64,000 bases of DNA from Bacillus ndiopicus (GCF_000612805.1 NZ_HG964410.1:124001-188000); one strand, 5' to 3'. Counted from the first letter of the stretch, positions 8,423-17,631 are shown. A program made the numbers and translations. Notes: generated by a model not told the origin, from the sequence alone.

Positions 8423-9061
8423 TTATACTTTTAATTTATTCGGAATTATTTCTTCCTGTAGCCAATGTTCGCTAGTTTGAACATGCTGTGGTCTAACATA
8501 TTTCCCTAAATTATATTGGAAATCATTATAATGAAATGAATTTGCATTTCGGATAACATAACCTTCCTGCTCACCATCAAAGCAAGATTTCCCTACGAAT
8601 GTACGTTTTACTTTTTCTTCGTCGAAAATACCTCGATATAAAACAGGGACAGTTTCAATACCTAATTTAGTAGCAAAGGCAACCGTTTCATCCCAGCTTA
8701 AGCATATATTTTCTTCATTCCAAATGCTAAATAAATAAAAATAGCTTGTTAATGCTTGATAGTAAATAGAATGTTTTGCATAAACGTTTTCACCGCATAA
8801 TCGCCAACCATTTGGAATTTGATAAGCAAAGTTTGCATGAAATGTTTTCACCCAATGTCTAGAAGGGTGGTTAGCTGAATTGATGCTCCTTGCATGCATA
8901 TAGTCTTTGTAAAGAGTCGTTCCTTCACCATCTAATTTTTCAGTCACGATAACTTCTTTACCAATAAAATGCTGGATATTTTTAGCGACTTTATCATCAT
9001 GTGTATAACCTCTACTCCAAGGTAAATAAAAGCTTCGTGGATATTTTACGTAATTTGTCAT
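8423..9061 (-). CDS. RNA ligase family protein (ATP-dependent)
   Basis: A 212-residue covalent nucleotidyltransferase. Motif I is EKLDGEGTT, with K42 as the likely AMP-accepting lysine. The later motifs are YLFSIW (III), EGYVIRN (IV) and GKYVRP (V), the ligase order. It is compact, with no C-terminal OB domain, like the short RNA ligases. It would seal 5'-phosphate/3'-OH RNA ends with ATP. It starts 15 bases after the kinase-HD gene, behind GAAAGGAAGTG. That gene supplies end-healing activities, so together they look like a self-contained RNA-repair unit similar to Deinococcus DRB0098/DRB0094. RNA rather than DNA specificity is inferred from family and partner. Confidence 0.8.
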   Translation of the reverse strand: MTNYVKYPRSFYLPWSRGYTHDDKVAKNIQHFIGKEVIVTEKLDGEGTTLYKDYMHARSINSANHPSRHWVKTFHANFAYQIPNGWRLCGENVYAKHSIYYQALTSYFYLFSIWNEENICLSWDETVAFATKLGIETVPVLYRGIFDEEKVKRTFVGKSCFDGEQEGYVIRNANSFHYNDFQYNLGKYVRPQHVQTSEHWLQEEIIPNKLKV

Positions 9062-9076
9062 ATTATCACTTCCTTT

Positions 9077-10033
9077 CTATTTAGCAAATTGGTCTGCCTC
9101 GCGGAAAAAGTAGAGCTTTGTTAGTAATTCACCATCTAATAAATGATAAATTTGGCTGCCACCTCTATCACCACCGTATTGGATAAGCATATGAAATTGC
9201 ACTAAGTGAACAACTTTTAGAACAAAATCCATATCAAAGCCTAGCTCACATAAAAAATGACAAGCAATTTGAGCGGAAACATTTTCATGTCCAAAATAGC
9301 CATAATGCTGCTGTAATGGTTTATATTTTTTACAAAACGGCTTGCCTACATCGTGAAATAAAGCAGCGATTTGTAAAGCTAATTTGTCGCTTTCTGCATA
9401 GTATTCATTGATATAGGATAATACGAAATACGTATGTTGACATAGCGAAAATTGATGATGAGGATTTTCCTGATTAAAGTGATAAATTTTTTGAAATAAC
9501 GGAATGGCTCCTAATGTTTGAAAAAGCTCCTCGTAAGTAGGTTGGCGCTCAATAAGTGAAATAAATGGCTGCCGTGAAATTTCATAAGGTGCTGTTTCAT
9601 GTACAATATGCACTTTATCAAAGCCTTCTCCTTCTGTTGGAAATTCCAAATGCTTTGCCATTTTCTCCATGATAGCTAATGGGACAATTCTTTTACGTTG
9701 CTGATTTCTCGTTATACAGATGGAGTAGGGCGTATCAAAATAATAGCACTCCTTGCGAATTGTACTCGGTAATTTACGTAATGCAAACATTCTACGCTCA
9801 CGTTCTATATTGGTAGCATCCACAATAACAGAGTGCCCCTTTGCTACTAAGTCATTGAGGCGTTCATATAGAACACGAAAAACGATACGTGACTTTTGTT
9901 TTGTTGCATCACCAAATAATTCTTCACGTATAGCATCGCTTGAAAGAATAATAGCATTCTCGCTTTTCGCTAGCTTTTGGGCAAATATACTTTTTCCACT
10001 AGCAGGTAATCCTACTGTAAATATAACCTTCAT
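9077..10033 (-). CDS. Polynucleotide kinase-HD phosphohydrolase fusion (RNA end healing)
   Basis: A 318-residue two-domain protein. The N-terminal P-loop kinase has GLPASGKS at 8-15, SSDAIREELFGD at 31-42 (D33 as likely general base) and VIVDATN at 69-75, the layout of 5'-OH polynucleotide kinases. The C-terminal HD domain has H200, HD at 227-228, K231 and H249, with later histidines near 276 and 281. Such a protein would phosphorylate 5'-OH ends and remove 2',3'-cyclic or 3'-phosphates, the ends left by ribotoxins. The described HD-Pnk enzymes (Runella, DRB0098) have HD first; here the order is reversed. It is first in an operon with the RNA ligase; start follows GAAAGGAGGTG. Confidence 0.8.
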   Translation of the reverse strand: MKVIFTVGLPASGKSIFAQKLAKSENAIILSSDAIREELFGDATKQKSRIVFRVLYERLNDLVAKGHSVIVDATNIERERRMFALRKLPSTIRKECYYFDTPYSICITRNQQRKRIVPLAIMEKMAKHLEFPTEGEGFDKVHIVHETAPYEISRQPFISLIERQPTYEELFQTLGAIPLFQKIYHFNQENPHHQFSLCQHTYFVLSYINEYYAESDKLALQIAALFHDVGKPFCKKYKPLQQHYGYFGHENVSAQIACHFLCELGFDMDFVLKVVHLVQFHMLIQYGGDRGGSQIYHLLDGELLTKLYFFREADQFAK

Positions 10034-10055
10034 CTTTTACACCTCCTTTCAAATG

Positions 10056-10085
10056 TCTATATCGTTTGTTATGGCGAATTGTTAA
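10056..10085 (-). promoter_or_regulatory. Predicted promoter of the RNA-repair operon
   Basis: On the minus strand, TTAACA and TATAGA are 18 bases apart, just beyond the fumarase terminator. No extra regulatory site is visible in the short gap. Confidence 0.35.
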
Positions 10086-10097
10086 GTTTAAATAAAA

Positions 10098-10123
10098 AAG
10101 GCTTGCGATATTTCGCAAGCCTT
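10098..10123 (-). terminator. Fumarase terminator
   Basis: An 11-bp perfect stem (AAGGCTTGCGA arm), followed on the minus strand by TTTTTTATTT, seven bases after the fumarase stop. Confidence 0.85.
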
Positions 10124-10129
10124 AAATAA

Positions 10130-11671
10130 TTAGAATACACGCTCTGCATGTAGTGCTAGCTTTTCAAGTGAAGATTTTTCAACATCAGCATGTAATGAAT
10201 TACCGTGTGAATCCATTGTTACAACTGCTGTGAAGCCTTCAACATTTAAATGCCACATTGCTTCAGGAATACCGAATTCCATTAAATCTACACCGTCTAC
10301 TGATTTGATGCAATCTGCATAGTATTGAGCAGCACCACCGATTGCGTTTAAGTAAACGCCGCCGTGTTCTTGTAAAGCTTTTAATGTTTTTGGTCCCATA
10401 CCGCCTTTACCCATTACAGCACGGATACCGAATTTTTTCATAATATCACCTTGGTATGGCTCCTCACGAATTGAAGTTGTAGGGCCTGCCGCTTTTACTA
10501 CCCAGTTACCAGCTTCGTCTTTGGCCATAACTGGACCACAGTGGTATATAATTTGACCGTTTAAGTCTACAGGTGCTTCAACACCTTCACCAATTAAATG
10601 ATGGTGGATTGCATCGCGACCTGTGTACATGCGGCCAGTGATTTTGACAACATCACCGACTTTAAGTGAACGAATTTTTTCCTCTGTAATTGGTGCAACT
10701 AATTCAACTACTTCGTTATCAGTATCAGATGTTGCAGCTGCCTCATCCTTGAACGTGATTTTTTCACCTTCTTGATAGTGCCAATTAATAATTTCACCTG
10801 TCGTTGGATTAATATCGATTGCCATACGACGGTATGCCCAGCAGTTATATGCTACTGATACGAAGAATGAAGCAGGTAAGCGGTCCATTACGCCAATTTT
10901 ACAGCCTAATAATGTTGCTTCACCACCAAAGCCCATTGTACCTACACCAAATGTATTAGAAGTTTTTACGATATATTCTTCTAGCTTTGCTAAGTCTTCG
11001 ATTGGGTTTACATCATCCACATGACGGAATAATTGCTCTTTAGCAAGGTCATAACCTGCTGAGCGATCACCACCGATACCTACACCGATGAAGCCTGCTG
11101 AACAACCTTGACCTTGCGCTTGCCAAACAGAGTGTAAAATACATTTACGGATACCATCTAAATCACGACCAGCACGGCCTAAACCTTCTAATTCTGTCGG
11201 TAAAGAATACTGGATGTTTTTATTTTCACAGCCGCCGCCTTTAAGGATAAGCTTTACTGTAATATAGTCATTTTCCCATTGCTCGAATTTTACTACTGGA
11301 AGTCCAGCACCGATATTTGTTCCTGAGTTTTTACCAGTTAATGAATCAACTGAATTTGGACGTAATTTTGCATCAGCTGTTGCAGAAGCAATTGCTGTTT
11401 CGATTGCTTTTCTAATTTCGATTTGGTTTACGCCTACAGGAGTATAGACTTTAAAAGTTGGTAAACCAGTATCTTGACAAATTGGAGAAACATTATCTTC
11501 TGCCATTACGATATTTGTCGTAATTGTATCTAAACTCATCGCTGCACGTGTACCAGCATTTTCTGCCTCTTTTGCTTTTTTTATTGCACGGCGAACGTCT
11601 TTTGGTAGATTTGTAGATGTTTCTGTTACCAGGTTATACAGGCTTTTCTCCAAAGTTTCTAAATATGCCAT
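10130..11671 (-). CDS. Class I fumarate hydratase (iron-sulfur)
   Basis: A 513-residue single-chain class I fumarase, interconverting fumarate and malate in the TCA cycle through a [4Fe-4S] cluster. Class I features are the ISPICQDTGLPTF-type cysteine motif (here VSPICQDTGLPTFKVY), GGGCENKN, GQGCSAGFIGVG and the beta-half HCGPVMA and PTTSIR blocks. The start MAYLETLEKS follows GGGGGG; a 15-codon upstream extension lacks a ribosome-binding site. It is monocistronic with its own terminator. The cluster makes it oxygen- and peroxide-sensitive, unlike the class II FumC of B. subtilis. Confidence 0.92.
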   Translation of the reverse strand: MAYLETLEKSLYNLVTETSTNLPKDVRRAIKKAKEAENAGTRAAMSLDTITTNIVMAEDNVSPICQDTGLPTFKVYTPVGVNQIEIRKAIETAIASATADAKLRPNSVDSLTGKNSGTNIGAGLPVVKFEQWENDYITVKLILKGGGCENKNIQYSLPTELEGLGRAGRDLDGIRKCILHSVWQAQGQGCSAGFIGVGIGGDRSAGYDLAKEQLFRHVDDVNPIEDLAKLEEYIVKTSNTFGVGTMGFGGEATLLGCKIGVMDRLPASFFVSVAYNCWAYRRMAIDINPTTGEIINWHYQEGEKITFKDEAAATSDTDNEVVELVAPITEEKIRSLKVGDVVKITGRMYTGRDAIHHHLIGEGVEAPVDLNGQIIYHCGPVMAKDEAGNWVVKAAGPTTSIREEPYQGDIMKKFGIRAVMGKGGMGPKTLKALQEHGGVYLNAIGGAAQYYADCIKSVDGVDLMEFGIPEAMWHLNVEGFTAVVTMDSHGNSLHADVEKSSLEKLALHAERVF

Positions 11672-11779
11672 GTTATTTTCCCCCCGAAAAATAGTAATGA
11701 GATGTGTTATTTTCACATAGTAATTATTTTACTAGATGAAGTGTTCCACATCATTATACTCCTTTCACATAACTAAAAA

Positions 11780-11812
11780 AAGGGGAGTGTCTTAAGTAAC
11801 GACATTCCCCTT
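11780..11812 (-). terminator. Terminator of the SE1561-type gene
   Basis: An 11-bp stem (AGGGGAGTGTC arm with one G-U pair), followed on the minus strand by a T-run, four bases after the stop. Confidence 0.75.
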
Positions 11813-11816
11813 ATAA

Positions 11817-12008
11817 TTATTCTTCTATGTCAGATCGTTGTTGGAATTGTTCCATTTTTTCCTCTAAATCATCCATCATTTGAATAAGACGATCGATATC
11901 ATCAAGTTCTGTCGTTTCTGGATCAATAGCGTCTAACACTTCAAGGAAAATTTCCAGACGCTCCTTTAAATATGTTACTTGCTGTTCTTTATTTGTGATT
12001 GGTTTCAT
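11817..12008 (-). CDS. SE1561 family small protein
   Basis: A 63-residue acidic helical protein (YLKERLEIFLEVLDAIDP, DDIDRLIQMMDDLEEKMEQF) resembling the short Firmicutes family named after staphylococcal SE1561. There is no membrane segment and no catalytic motif; the heptad spacing suggests a helical hairpin or coiled coil. It is a single gene with its own terminator. The function is unknown. Confidence 0.6.
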   Translation of the reverse strand: MKPITNKEQQVTYLKERLEIFLEVLDAIDPETTELDDIDRLIQMMDDLEEKMEQFQQRSDIEE

Positions 12009-12130
12009 TGGATTCTCCTATATTGTAGATTATTACGTCTTATTATACAGACTTTTAATAAAAAAATCTTTTAAAAATAGAAACCACCTTTTAATTTACA
12101 AATAATTACTTGCTCAACGAAACAGTACTG

Positions 12131-13531
12131 TTACCAATTTGTATGGAAAACACCTTCCATATCATTACGCTTATATGTGTGAGCGCCAAAATAATCGCGC
12201 TGTGCTTGTATAATATTAGCGTTGGAAACACCTGTACGATAGCTATCATAATAGGCTAATGATGAGCTAAAGCATGGTAAAGCGACACCTGATTGAACAC
12301 CCTGACAAACGATATTGCGCAAGCTTTGTTGATACTTTGCTGTTTTATCAGCAAAGTATGGGTCAATTAATAAATTCGCTAAATCTGCTTTTTGACTATA
12401 GGCATCACTAATAACATTTAAAAATTCTGCGCGGATAATACAGCCATTGCGGAAAATTAAGGCAATATCCTTTAATGGTAAATTCCAGTTATAGATTTCA
12501 GATGTCATTTTATATTGTGTGAAGCCTTGTGCATATGCACAAATTTTCCCCATATATAACGCTTGACGCACATATTCAACCCATTGCTCTTTATCCAAGT
12601 TAGGAGCGTGATTGCTAGGTCCAGTTAAAATTAGTTGCGCCTGTATCCGTTCTTCTTTTAAAGCAGATAAATAACGAGTAAATAATGCCTCTGTAATTAT
12701 AGATGTTGGAATGCCATTATCAATAGCTTGCAGACTTGTCCATTTACCCGTTCCTTTTTGTCCAGCTTGGTCTAAAATGACATCTACAAGTGGTAAGCCT
12801 GTAACATCATCCTTTTTACGTAAAATTTCAGCCGTAATTTCAATTAAATAGCTTTTTAATTCGCCATCATTCCAAGTTTCAAAAATATCCGCAATCTCTT
12901 CTACAGATAAGCCTAAATTCCCGCGTAAAAATGTATAGGCTTCAGCAATTAATTGCATATCAGCATATTCGATGCCATTGTGTACCATTTTGACAAAATG
13001 ACCTGCGCCTTTTGGTCCAATATACGTACAACAGGGCTGACCTTCAGCTTTTGCCGCAATTTTCGTTAAAATGGGGGCTACCTCATTGTAAAAGTGTAGG
13101 TCTCCACCAGGCATAATCGATGGGCCTGTTAATGCACCAACTTCGCCACCAGATACACCAACACCTAAATAGCCAATACCGCGTTGTCTCAACTCATCAT
13201 AGCGACGTTCTGTATCTTTGTAATGGGAGTTACCACCATCCATAATGATATCTCCTTGTTGTAGCAATGGAATTAGTGATTGAATGACTGAATCAGTTGC
13301 TGCACCAGCAGTCACCATTAGGAAAATTTTGCGTGGAACAGTTAAAGATTGCACGAATGCTTCCAACTCATAATAAGGTGCAAGTGTTTGCCCCTCCAAT
13401 TTTTCCATTAATTTCTCCGTTAAATCACTTGTATAATTATAAACAGCTACTTGCTCGCCGTTGTTTGCCATATTTAATGCAATACTACTTCCCATTACGC
13501 CTAAACCAATAACGCCAATTGTATTAACCAT
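12131..13531 (-). CDS. gntZ: 6-phosphogluconate dehydrogenase, decarboxylating (GntZ)
   Basis: A 466-residue enzyme with the N-terminal Rossmann motif GVIGLGVMGSSIALN, the substrate motif MDGGNSHYKDTERR, GVGVSGGEVGALTGPSIMPGG and the C-terminal NGCIIRAEFL. It converts 6-phosphogluconate to ribulose 5-phosphate with reduction of NAD(P). It is the last gene of gntRKPZ, 13 bases after gntP, as in B. subtilis. GVGVSGGEVGA is the family phrase, with valine where many homologs have methionine. No clear terminator is seen after it. Confidence 0.93.
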   Translation of the reverse strand: MVNTIGVIGLGVMGSSIALNMANNGEQVAVYNYTSDLTEKLMEKLEGQTLAPYYELEAFVQSLTVPRKIFLMVTAGAATDSVIQSLIPLLQQGDIIMDGGNSHYKDTERRYDELRQRGIGYLGVGVSGGEVGALTGPSIMPGGDLHFYNEVAPILTKIAAKAEGQPCCTYIGPKGAGHFVKMVHNGIEYADMQLIAEAYTFLRGNLGLSVEEIADIFETWNDGELKSYLIEITAEILRKKDDVTGLPLVDVILDQAGQKGTGKWTSLQAIDNGIPTSIITEALFTRYLSALKEERIQAQLILTGPSNHAPNLDKEQWVEYVRQALYMGKICAYAQGFTQYKMTSEIYNWNLPLKDIALIFRNGCIIRAEFLNVISDAYSQKADLANLLIDPYFADKTAKYQQSLRNIVCQGVQSGVALPCFSSSLAYYDSYRTGVSNANIIQAQRDYFGAHTYKRNDMEGVFHTNW

Positions 13532-13544
13532 CGTTTCTCACTCC

Positions 13545-14891
13545 TTAAACAAATAAACTTAGTAATAAAATAAATCCTAGTCCTGCTACAGAAATAATCG
13601 TTTCAAGTAATGTCCATGTTGCAAATGTTTCTTTCATGCTTAAGCCAAAATACTCTTTGAACATCCAGAAGCCTGCATCATTCACATGTGAAGCAACTAA
13701 ACTACCTGCACCTGTAGCGAGTACAACTAATGCAAGATTAACATCTGATTGTCCAAGCATAGGAATAACTAAGCCAGCTGTTGTTAACGCAGCGACTGTT
13801 GCTGAACCTAGTGAAATACGCAAAATCGCAGCAATAATCCATGCTAATAAAATAGGGGAGAGATTCGTTCCATTGAATAGCTCTGCTACATAATCTCCAA
13901 CTCCACCGTTAATTAGTACTTGCTTAAATGCACCACCACCACCAATAATAAGCAGCATCATACCAATATGGGAAATAGCTGTAGTACATGAGTCCATCAC
14001 AGTTTTAATAGGGATATTGCGGGCAACTCCCATTGTGTAAACAGCAACTAATAAGGAAATCAACATCGCTGTGCCTGCTTCACCAATAAAGCGAACGGCA
14101 GCTAAAAATCCATTATCGTCAAAGCCCATTGTTTTTTGTAGTAATGTAATAATTGTTGCAATAGACATTAAAATAACTGGTAATAATGCAGTGAAAACAC
14201 TAATCCCGAAGCCTGGTGTATCCTCGATTTTAAATGTTTTTTGCTCACCTAATGAAGCAATATCACCTGCTTTTGTGAATGATTCAGGTACTAATCTTTG
14301 CGCAATTTTCGTGAAAATTGGACCTGCGATAATAACGGTTGGTACAGCAATAATAAAGCCGTATAATAGCACTTCACCAATATTTGCCCCAAATTCACCT
14401 GCAATTACAGTAGGACCTGGATGTGGTGGCAGGAAGCCATGTGTAACAGATAACGCTGCTGTCATGGGAATTCCTAAATATAAAATAGAAACCTTTAATT
14501 GTCTTGAAATCGCAAAAACAATAGGAATTAATAAAACTAAACCAACTTCAAAAAACAGTGCGACACCAATAATAAATGATGCAACAACAACAGCCCATTG
14601 AATTCGTTTTTCACCAAACTTATCAACTAATGTCATGGCGATGCGCTGTGCACCGCCCGCATCTGCAATTAATTTACCAAGCATTGCACCAAGCCCAAAA
14701 ATAAGCGCTAAATGACCAAGTGTACCTCCTAAGCCAGCTTCAATTGTTTTAACAATTTCATCTAATGGCATCCCTAATACTAGAGCAACGCCAAAGGATA
14801 CGATGATAAGTGAGACAAATGTATTGAGCTTAAAAAACATAATTAAGATTAATAATGCAATAATCCCAATCCCTACAATAACTAATGGCAT
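13545..14891 (-). CDS. gntP: Gluconate permease, GntP family
   Basis: A 448-residue polytopic membrane protein of the GntP family of gluconate:H+ symporters. The family stretches are FGLGAMLGKLIADAGGAQRIA, LPPHPGPTVIAGEFGA and ATGAGSLVASHVNDAGFWM. It brings gluconate in for the kinase encoded just upstream. It lies 34 bases after gntK, and the start has AGGAGGGG 7 bases before the ATG. It belongs to the GntR-controlled operon. Confidence 0.93.
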   Translation of the reverse strand: MPLVIVGIGIIALLILIMFFKLNTFVSLIIVSFGVALVLGMPLDEIVKTIEAGLGGTLGHLALIFGLGAMLGKLIADAGGAQRIAMTLVDKFGEKRIQWAVVVASFIIGVALFFEVGLVLLIPIVFAISRQLKVSILYLGIPMTAALSVTHGFLPPHPGPTVIAGEFGANIGEVLLYGFIIAVPTVIIAGPIFTKIAQRLVPESFTKAGDIASLGEQKTFKIEDTPGFGISVFTALLPVILMSIATIITLLQKTMGFDDNGFLAAVRFIGEAGTAMLISLLVAVYTMGVARNIPIKTVMDSCTTAISHIGMMLLIIGGGGAFKQVLINGGVGDYVAELFNGTNLSPILLAWIIAAILRISLGSATVAALTTAGLVIPMLGQSDVNLALVVLATGAGSLVASHVNDAGFWMFKEYFGLSMKETFATWTLLETIISVAGLGFILLLSLFV

Positions 14892-14925
14892 ACATAGCCC
14901 CTCCTAAATATGAAAGTTAGTATTT

Positions 14926-16461
14926 TTATTTGCTTAAGCCGCGCTGATAATCTGCGATAGCTGTATAATCTTGCTCTAAAACGCGTGATAAATGAATAAA
15001 AATAGGAAGTAGCTGACGGTATTCTTGCATAGCATCCTCTTTTGGAGAGTGCTTGTATGTTTCCCCAACCATATTAGCGACTACATCTAAAGAAGCGATT
15101 CGATTAGTTGCATATAATCCTAAAATACAAGCGCCTAGGCAGGAGCTTTCATGACTTTCAGGTACAGTAACCTCCGATTCAAAAATATCTGCCATCATTT
15201 GACGCCAAGTTTCAGAGCGTGCAAAGCCACCTGTTGCTTGAATGCGCGTTACAGGCCCTTCCATGCATTCTCGTAAAGCCAAATAGACCGTATATAAATT
15301 GTAAATAACACCTTCAAGAGCAGCACGAATCATATGCTCCTTTTTATGTGCCATTGATAAGCCGAAAAATGAACCACGTACATCAGGATTCCATAAAGGT
15401 GCACGCTCTCCAGCTAAATAAGGATGGAAGAGCAGGCCACCTGCGCCAGGGTGTATACGCTCAGCAATTTTTGTTAAGACCTCATATGGGTCAATGCCTA
15501 GACGTTTGGCTGTTTCTATTTCAGAAGAAGCAAACTCATCCCGAATCCAACGTAGCACCATACCCCCATTGTTGACAGGGCCACCGATGACCCAATGTTT
15601 TTCTGTTAGGGCATAGCAAAATATTCTACCTTTACTATCTGTTTGTGGTTTATCAATAACCGTACGAATTGCACCACTTGTTCCGATTGTTACTGCAACC
15701 TCACCTTTACCAATGGCATTGACACCTAAGTTGGACAGCATACCATCACCTGCACCAATAATAAACGGTGTTTGTGGATCAATACCCATTTGCTTTGCTA
15801 GCTGTTCATTACAGCCTTGAAAGCTTTGGGTTGTTGATACAAGCCTTGATAACTGCTGTTTTGAAATACCCGCAATTTGTAAAGCTTCCTTATCCCAATC
15901 CAATGTTTGAAGGTTCATTAAGCCCATTGCAGAAGCTAGTGAATGGTCAACTACATATTCATTAAAAAGCTTTTTAAAAATATATTCTTTAATGCCAATA
16001 TATTTTTCTGCTCTTTCTGCAATAGCAGGATACTCATGGGTAAGCCAAGCGATTTTACATAATGGTGACATAGGATGGATAGGTGTACCCGTTCGTAAAT
16101 ATACTGCATGTCCATTCAACTCATCCTTAATTTTACGTGCCCAGCTCTCACTTCGATTATCTGCCCATGTAATAACGGGTGTTAAAGGCTGGTCGTTTTC
16201 GTCAATAGCAATAACGCTATGTAATGCACTACTAAAGGAAATAAAGGCAAGCTTTTTCTCTGTATGCATTGACATAATATTTGAGACAGCCTGTAGCACA
16301 GCTTGTAATATTTCTTGAGGATTTTGCTCTGCTGTTGAAATATCAGGCGTATGCAGTGGGTAGCCGATATTTGCCTGCTGAATTATTGTCCCTTGAACTG
16401 TAAATAAGACAGCCTTTGTGCTTGTCGTTCCAATATCGACACCTAGCATATATTCAGTCAT
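14926..16461 (-). CDS. gntK: Gluconokinase (FGGY family)
   Basis: A 511-residue FGGY carbohydrate kinase. The N-terminal phosphate motif is LGVDIGTTSTKAVLF, with a second glycine-rich ATP motif VTIGTSGAIRTV and the C-terminal ATGGFARSETWRQMMADIF. It phosphorylates gluconate at C6. The ATG overlaps the end of gntR by 8 bases, so the two are translationally coupled. Operon order (regulator, kinase, permease, dehydrogenase) makes gluconokinase more likely than xylulokinase. Confidence 0.92.
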   Translation of the reverse strand: MTEYMLGVDIGTTSTKAVLFTVQGTIIQQANIGYPLHTPDISTAEQNPQEILQAVLQAVSNIMSMHTEKKLAFISFSSALHSVIAIDENDQPLTPVITWADNRSESWARKIKDELNGHAVYLRTGTPIHPMSPLCKIAWLTHEYPAIAERAEKYIGIKEYIFKKLFNEYVVDHSLASAMGLMNLQTLDWDKEALQIAGISKQQLSRLVSTTQSFQGCNEQLAKQMGIDPQTPFIIGAGDGMLSNLGVNAIGKGEVAVTIGTSGAIRTVIDKPQTDSKGRIFCYALTEKHWVIGGPVNNGGMVLRWIRDEFASSEIETAKRLGIDPYEVLTKIAERIHPGAGGLLFHPYLAGERAPLWNPDVRGSFFGLSMAHKKEHMIRAALEGVIYNLYTVYLALRECMEGPVTRIQATGGFARSETWRQMMADIFESEVTVPESHESSCLGACILGLYATNRIASLDVVANMVGETYKHSPKEDAMQEYRQLLPIFIHLSRVLEQDYTAIADYQRGLSK

Positions 16462-17185
16462 TTTGCTGTTCCACTCCTTTTGCTAGCATTTGTTGTGATT
16501 TCCATAAATCTTCTACCTTACCTTGGACATCATCAAAATTGTCATGTAAAGATTGAACCATTAGCTTGCGATCCTTTGCTTGAATAGCAGTAATGTATAG
16601 CTCATGATTTTTTAGGATTCGTGGAAAGTCCTCATATTTCTCCTTAAAGCGCATACGCATAGATAAAAGAATAAGGCCTTCCATAACAGGCTTTAAATTA
16701 TTCCAAATCATTAAAATATAAGAATGATCTATAGAGCGAATAATCGTTTCGTGAAATAAAATATCTTGATAAGAAAATTCATCTGCATCCTGATATTTAA
16801 TCGCTACTTTCATCATTTCTACAATTTTGCTTAGCTCTATTGTTAATTCAGTTATTTCTATTTTTAATAGACGTTCAAACACGAATGTTTCGATTAATAA
16901 ACGTACATCGTAAATTTCTTCAATTTCTTTGTCTGTTAAGCCAATTACAACAGCCCCCATTCGCTCTAAGCGAATTAGATTTTCAGACGCTAATGTTTTT
17001 AAGGCTTCACGAATAGGAGAACGACTAACAGAAAATTCAGCGGCTAATTTATTTTCAGAAAGAATGGTACCGCTTTCAATCCATCCAGAAATAATGCGCA
17101 ATCTTAGCTCAGAAGTTACTTTTTCACCAGTAGAAGCCTTTATAAGCCATTTTTGTGGGTAGAGAAAGTCTTTAAATTCAGTCAT
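16454..17185 (-). CDS. gntR: Gluconate operon repressor GntR
   Basis: A 243-residue GntR/FadR-type regulator. The N-terminal winged helix (VTSELRLRIISGWIESG, LAAEFSVSRSPIREALKTL) is followed by an all-helical FCD effector domain. The chosen ATG (MTEFKDFLYP) follows AAAGGATGATAAT; 28 upstream codons would read back into the operator. It should bind the 18-bp palindrome upstream and be released by gluconate, as in B. subtilis. It is the first gene of the operon. Confidence 0.9.
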   Translation of the reverse strand: MTEFKDFLYPQKWLIKASTGEKVTSELRLRIISGWIESGTILSENKLAAEFSVSRSPIREALKTLASENLIRLERMGAVVIGLTDKEIEEIYDVRLLIETFVFERLLKIEITELTIELSKIVEMMKVAIKYQDADEFSYQDILFHETIIRSIDHSYILMIWNNLKPVMEGLILLSMRMRFKEKYEDFPRILKNHELYITAIQAKDRKLMVQSLHDNFDDVQGKVEDLWKSQQMLAKGVEQQND

Positions 17186-17211
17186 ATTATCATCCTTTCT
17201 AGAAAACGAGT

Positions 17212-17229
17212 ATACTTGTATACAAGTAT
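17212..17229 (-). promoter_or_regulatory. GntR operator
   Basis: ATACTTGTATACAAGTAT is a perfect 18-bp palindrome and matches my memory of the B. subtilis gnt operator. It begins at the last bases of the -10 box, so bound GntR would block initiation. Confidence 0.85.
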
Positions 17230-17265
17230 TATAAACGCAAATAATAATAAGGCAAGCGCTTTTAA
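17228..17265 (-). promoter_or_regulatory. gnt promoter with cre-like site
   Basis: On the minus strand, TTGCCT and TATAAT are 16 bases apart. A cre-like sequence with the core AAGCGCTT (17254-17261) overlaps the -35 box and has about two mismatches to the CcpA consensus, consistent with glucose repression. Confidence 0.6.
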
Positions 17266-17371
17266 ACATTTATAAATTTGCATTAAAGTGGCAAGAAAGC
17301 AACTATAACAGGCAATTAGGCTAGAAAAAATTTTTTTAAGTAAAATAAATAAAAAATATCTATTCTGAATA

Positions 17372-17400
17372 TTTACATTATTCTAACTTTGTGTTAAAGT
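17372..17400 (+). promoter_or_regulatory. Predicted promoter of the MFS/ABC leader RNA
   Basis: TTTACA and TAAAGT are separated by 17 bases. Transcription from here would give a leader of about 170 bases before the terminator hairpin. Confidence 0.4.
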
Positions 17401-17452
17401 AATCTTAACAAATAAAAGAAAGGGTTGATCAGAAAAAATATGTAGCCAAAAT

Positions 17453-17524
17453 ATGAAAAAGAATGGGAGGGAGTTTAAACATTTTCTAGCAAAAAAGCTA
17501 GGGAATAGTTTATACAAAAATTAG
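17453..17524 (+). CDS. Possible leader peptide (23 residues)
   Basis: An ATG frame of 23 codons rich in lysine and phenylalanine (starts MKKNGREFKHF) spans hairpin 1 of the candidate attenuator. Its ribosome-binding site is weak: AGAAAGGG lies about 30 bases upstream. It is reported only because its position fits a ribosome-sensed attenuator; translation is unproven. Confidence 0.3.
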   Translation: MKKNGREFKHFLAKKLGNSLYKN

Positions 17525-17590
17525 TGGATACAAGTGATATTTAAAACCCTAGTAAACTTTTAGAGATAAAGTTTGCTAGGGTTTTGTTTG
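17476..17590 (+). terminator. Candidate attenuator: hairpin plus strong intrinsic terminator
   Basis: Hairpin 1 (17476-17512) has 15 pairs around an AAAAAA loop. The terminator (17543-17585) has an 18-bp stem with one G-U pair and a T-rich tail. The 3' arm of hairpin 1 (GCTAGGG) can also pair with the terminator's 5' arm (CCCTAGT), so opening hairpin 1 could prevent termination. No protein gene ends just upstream, so this terminator has no ordinary client. Confidence 0.6.
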
Positions 17591-17631
17591 TGTGTTTACA
17601 ATGATTGCTACTTGTTTTGCTCAAATATAAT

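Noticed and set aside
14071..14601. A 176-codon open frame opposite gntP
   Set aside because: It is antisense to a conserved permease gene; composition reflects the complementary strand of membrane codons and no ribosome-binding site is present.
17380..17590. Known riboswitch class or T-box leader
   Set aside because: No T-box sequence, and no aptamer consensus that I can recognise; attenuation by a leader peptide fits better.
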